64,000 bases of DNA from Malurus cyaneus samueli (lineage: Eukaryota; Chordata; Aves; Passeriformes; Maluridae), in NCBI GenBank assembly GCA_009741485.1, contig CM019216.1:50917792-50981791 (forward strand), given 5' to 3'. Position 1 is the first letter of the stretch, and each line of letters begins with the position of its first letter. Below, in pieces: positions 58,970-64,000 of the stretch. The translations under genes were made by a program, and so were the position numbers. The notes under the pieces are model-generated. The model made no database searches. It saw only the letters and a program-made list of their open reading frames with translations, and was not told where the DNA came from.

Positions 58970-59600
58970 GTGGCTCCCCTGAGCAGTGCAGCGCCATGGC
59001 CTGGCCATCATTTCAGGGTCCCAGCCCCATATTTATGCTGCACCATCATACAGCACCAGTTTCTATACAAGTAAATAATGGATCAACCATACCAATCCCT
59101 GTCAGCACCTCACTTCCAACCCTCACCCACTTCTTTGCCCTCTACCTACCCTCAGACGGGCAGCTCGTCTCGGCTGCTGCGCCTCCCTGCAGCCCAAAAG
59201 AGTTTTGCCGACCCCTTTCCCCTCCTGTCCAGGCGGGATCTCGGCGTTCCGTCGGGCAGGCCTCAGGAGGCCGGAGCCGCCCGCAAGGCCGCGCCCACCG
59301 GGCCCCAGCTGGAGGGAGCCCCCCCTGTTGGTGCTGTGTTGTGGAGTCTGGGACACGGAGCCTGGAGATGCTTGCGGCTCTGCTACCTGCGCTGTCACCA
59401 CTGCGGATCCCTGGTCCCACACCTGCTTCCTGCCCCTGTCCCAAGGGTGACTGTGGCAGCAGCCACAGGGACAGCATCGGGCTCAGCTGAGGGCTGGGGA
59501 TGGCGGGCTGCACCTTCCCAGAGATAGAGGGAGAGAAACCAGACATGGCAGCGCTGCCAAAGGCTGTCTCCCTGGTGCTCTGCCAGTCCTGCAAGAGCTC
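58970..59600 (-). promoter_or_regulatory. GC-rich block, candidate MSH5 promoter
   Basis: A local GC- and CpG-enriched segment, densest at 59150-59350 with words such as GGCCGCGCCCACCGGGCCCC, in the middle of an AT-rich intron and 0.35-1 kb upstream of the MSH5 start. Its position and composition suit a CpG-type promoter acquired by the retrocopy. Open frames of 80-180 codons across it look like composition effects, since none has family resemblance. It could instead be an unrelated GC-rich insertion. Confidence 0.45.
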
Positions 59601-60479
59601 CTCATGCCATTCGTCTCCAGGCCCACATTACACAGCCATGCCCTTCACAGGTATCATCCATTACGGTGCTTCCTTGAGAGGCAGATGTCTTCCTCCTCCC
59701 CTTCCAGCACTAAACACTTCAAAGTGGCTTCTCAAGTACTCTTGTTTCTCACCCTCCCTCATTATAGTTTATCTTTACAGTCAGCATCTGTGCTATTTCC
59801 ACGTGGTAACAACTTTTCTCTTGCATCGCTACTGCTCCAGACCCTACTGCTTTCAATTAAGAAATGAGCCATAACCTTCCCGTGCACCGGCATTGTTTCA
59901 TCCTTTCACACTTTACTGCAAATAGCACTCCAGAAAATATTCCAGTTACTAAAAATACTGTCGTTTTCCCATGGCTGCTTTTCCAAATACCTTTCAGTAG
60001 TGCATCACAAGCACAACCCAATTCCTGAGCATTCAACATTTGATTCACACCTTACCAAACTGTGGTTGACAAGCAGCATCCCAACCTCTTGTAAATGTTA
60101 TTTTTTTTATTGGAGCATGAAGTCGTGATTTTTATCTTTTCATTTCATTCCAGAAGTACTCAAGGCTTCACATTTTGACAAGTGTTCTCCTGGCTGAAAA
60201 TGTCTTTCTTTTATTACTAATTGATGTCTGACTGTATTTCCACAAACTGTCAGCCAAAAAGCAAGGGATGATTTAATTTCAGAATAATCTTAGTACATAA
60301 GGACTAGTCTAGCCATAGGATATAAAATTTTAACTATTAACTGTGAGGGTGGAATAAATATAGACTTCCACGCAAATGCAGACTCCCAGATTTACATTTC
60401 CTGAAATGAGGAGCATTCGCCACTAGATGTCATCGTTTCAGAGATTAAGGAATTGGCATTTTGATGTTTGCTGAAGTAG
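59601..60479 (+). other. AKAP7 intron 6, stretch between GC-rich blocks
   Basis: Ordinary intron composition; nothing recognised. A short open frame near its left end (to 59874) lacks family resemblance. Confidence 0.6.
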
Positions 60480-61200
60480 ACTTTACTTTTCACACCGGTG
60501 AGCTGCCGAGAAACCACAGACTCTGCAGAGAAAACCGAGAAAAACCGAGACTCTGCAGCTGTTGAGAATGTAAAGCCGGGGGTCCGGGGCGTTGGCAGGT
60601 TGACTGTGCAAATGCATTGGGGATGTGCAGAGCGAGAGGCTGGGGAAGAACATGAAGGAGGAGTGGACAGTGTGGACTGTGTAAGGAGCCAGTCCTGTTT
60701 AAAATGAGCCTGGTGGGCACACTTCTCTAGCGGATTGCTGGGGTCAAACGTCTGTATCCTCCCCAAACGGTGTGTGAGGAGTGCAGGTGTTCACTGCCAG
60801 ACCTCAAGCTGGGCAGCCAGCGGGTGGGGGACCTGTGGGCACAGTGAGAGGCCGGCAGTCTGGGCAGGGCTGCTGGGTGGAGAGAGGGGCAGTGATAGTG
60901 TTTGAGGAATGCACAAACGTGCACATGGAGAGAAAGTCATGTGCCTTCTACACTGCTGACCTTCTATCCCTACACTTGTGTCTCCTATGAGCCCTGTATG
61001 TGGGTGCTGGTGAAGGCAGTGGCATCCGTGTCTCCAGCCATGTCCATGTCCTTTGAGCATGGGTGTGTGTCTCTGGCAGGTGAAAGCAGCAGGTACATCC
61101 ATCAAGGACTGGGGCTCCCACACACTGGACTGGGCTCCAGCCGCTGGGCAGTAGGGAGCCCTGGGCTGGAGCTGCTAGGGGCAGCATCACTCTGAACATC
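60480..61200. other. Unexplained GC-rich block in AKAP7 intron 6
   Basis: About 720 bp with clearly higher GC than its flanks and abrupt edges. Near the left end AAAACCGAG is repeated in tandem and bracketed by two copies of GACTCTGCAG. Several open frames of 65-110 codons run on both strands, none with recognisable homology. It may be an old LTR fragment, a diverged retroposed sequence or a regulatory island; none of these can be supported from sequence alone. Confidence 0.4.

Positions 61201-64000
<2,800 letters not shown>

Noticed and set aside
58948..59594. Several 80-180 codon frames in the GC-rich block upstream of MSH5
   Set aside because: Overlapping frames on both strands with low-complexity composition and no family match; promoter-like DNA is the better reading.

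Overview
This is a bird nuclear genome window. The evidence is a long CR1 LINE, a second CR1 3' end of the usual avian form, an avian-type ERVL solo LTR, and vertebrate genes with GT-AG introns. The species cannot be named. Most of the window is AT-rich non-coding DNA. Two genes are secure: AKAP7 (plus strand, multi-exon, running off the right edge) and an intact, intronless MSH5 (minus strand) lying inside an AKAP7 intron.

Layout. Positions 1-2640 hold a GC-rich promoter island (about 1330-2640) and, to its left, a possible minus-strand exon (577-818). In vertebrates EPB41L2 lies head-to-head with AKAP7, so this is probably the EPB41L2 5' end, but no EPB41L2 coding exon is visible. Positions 2641-28900 are intergenic, with one short CR1 end (5021-5225), homopolymer runs and a possible degraded LTR (about 27840-28460). 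A CpG island at about 29000-29700 holds AKAP7 exon 1. AKAP7 coding exons follow at 29421-29562, 36033-36182, 37233-37378, 40728-40864, 44977-45137, 51725-51837 and 61947-62091, with matching splice phases throughout (331 codons plus one base). The last exon(s), carrying the PKA-binding helix in known AKAP7 proteins, lie beyond the window. Intron 1 holds a decayed CR1 of about 3.6 kb. Intron 5 holds a perfect 110-bp inverted repeat next to a solo LTR. Intron 6 (10.1 kb) holds MSH5, a GC-rich block just upstream of MSH5 that may be its promoter, and a second unexplained GC-rich block at 60480-61200.

Function. AKAP7 (long, gamma-type form) is an A-kinase anchoring protein with a 2H phosphodiesterase-like domain; both HxT motifs and a basic nuclear localisation region are intact. 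MSH5 is the meiotic MutS homologue that works with MSH4 in crossover formation; the 811-codon frame keeps all ATPase motifs. Nothing suggests the two products act together; the nesting most likely reflects retroposition of an MSH5 mRNA into AKAP7. The strongest leads are this apparently functional MSH5 retrogene with a possible new promoter and 5'UTR intron, and the perfect palindrome in AKAP7 intron 5.
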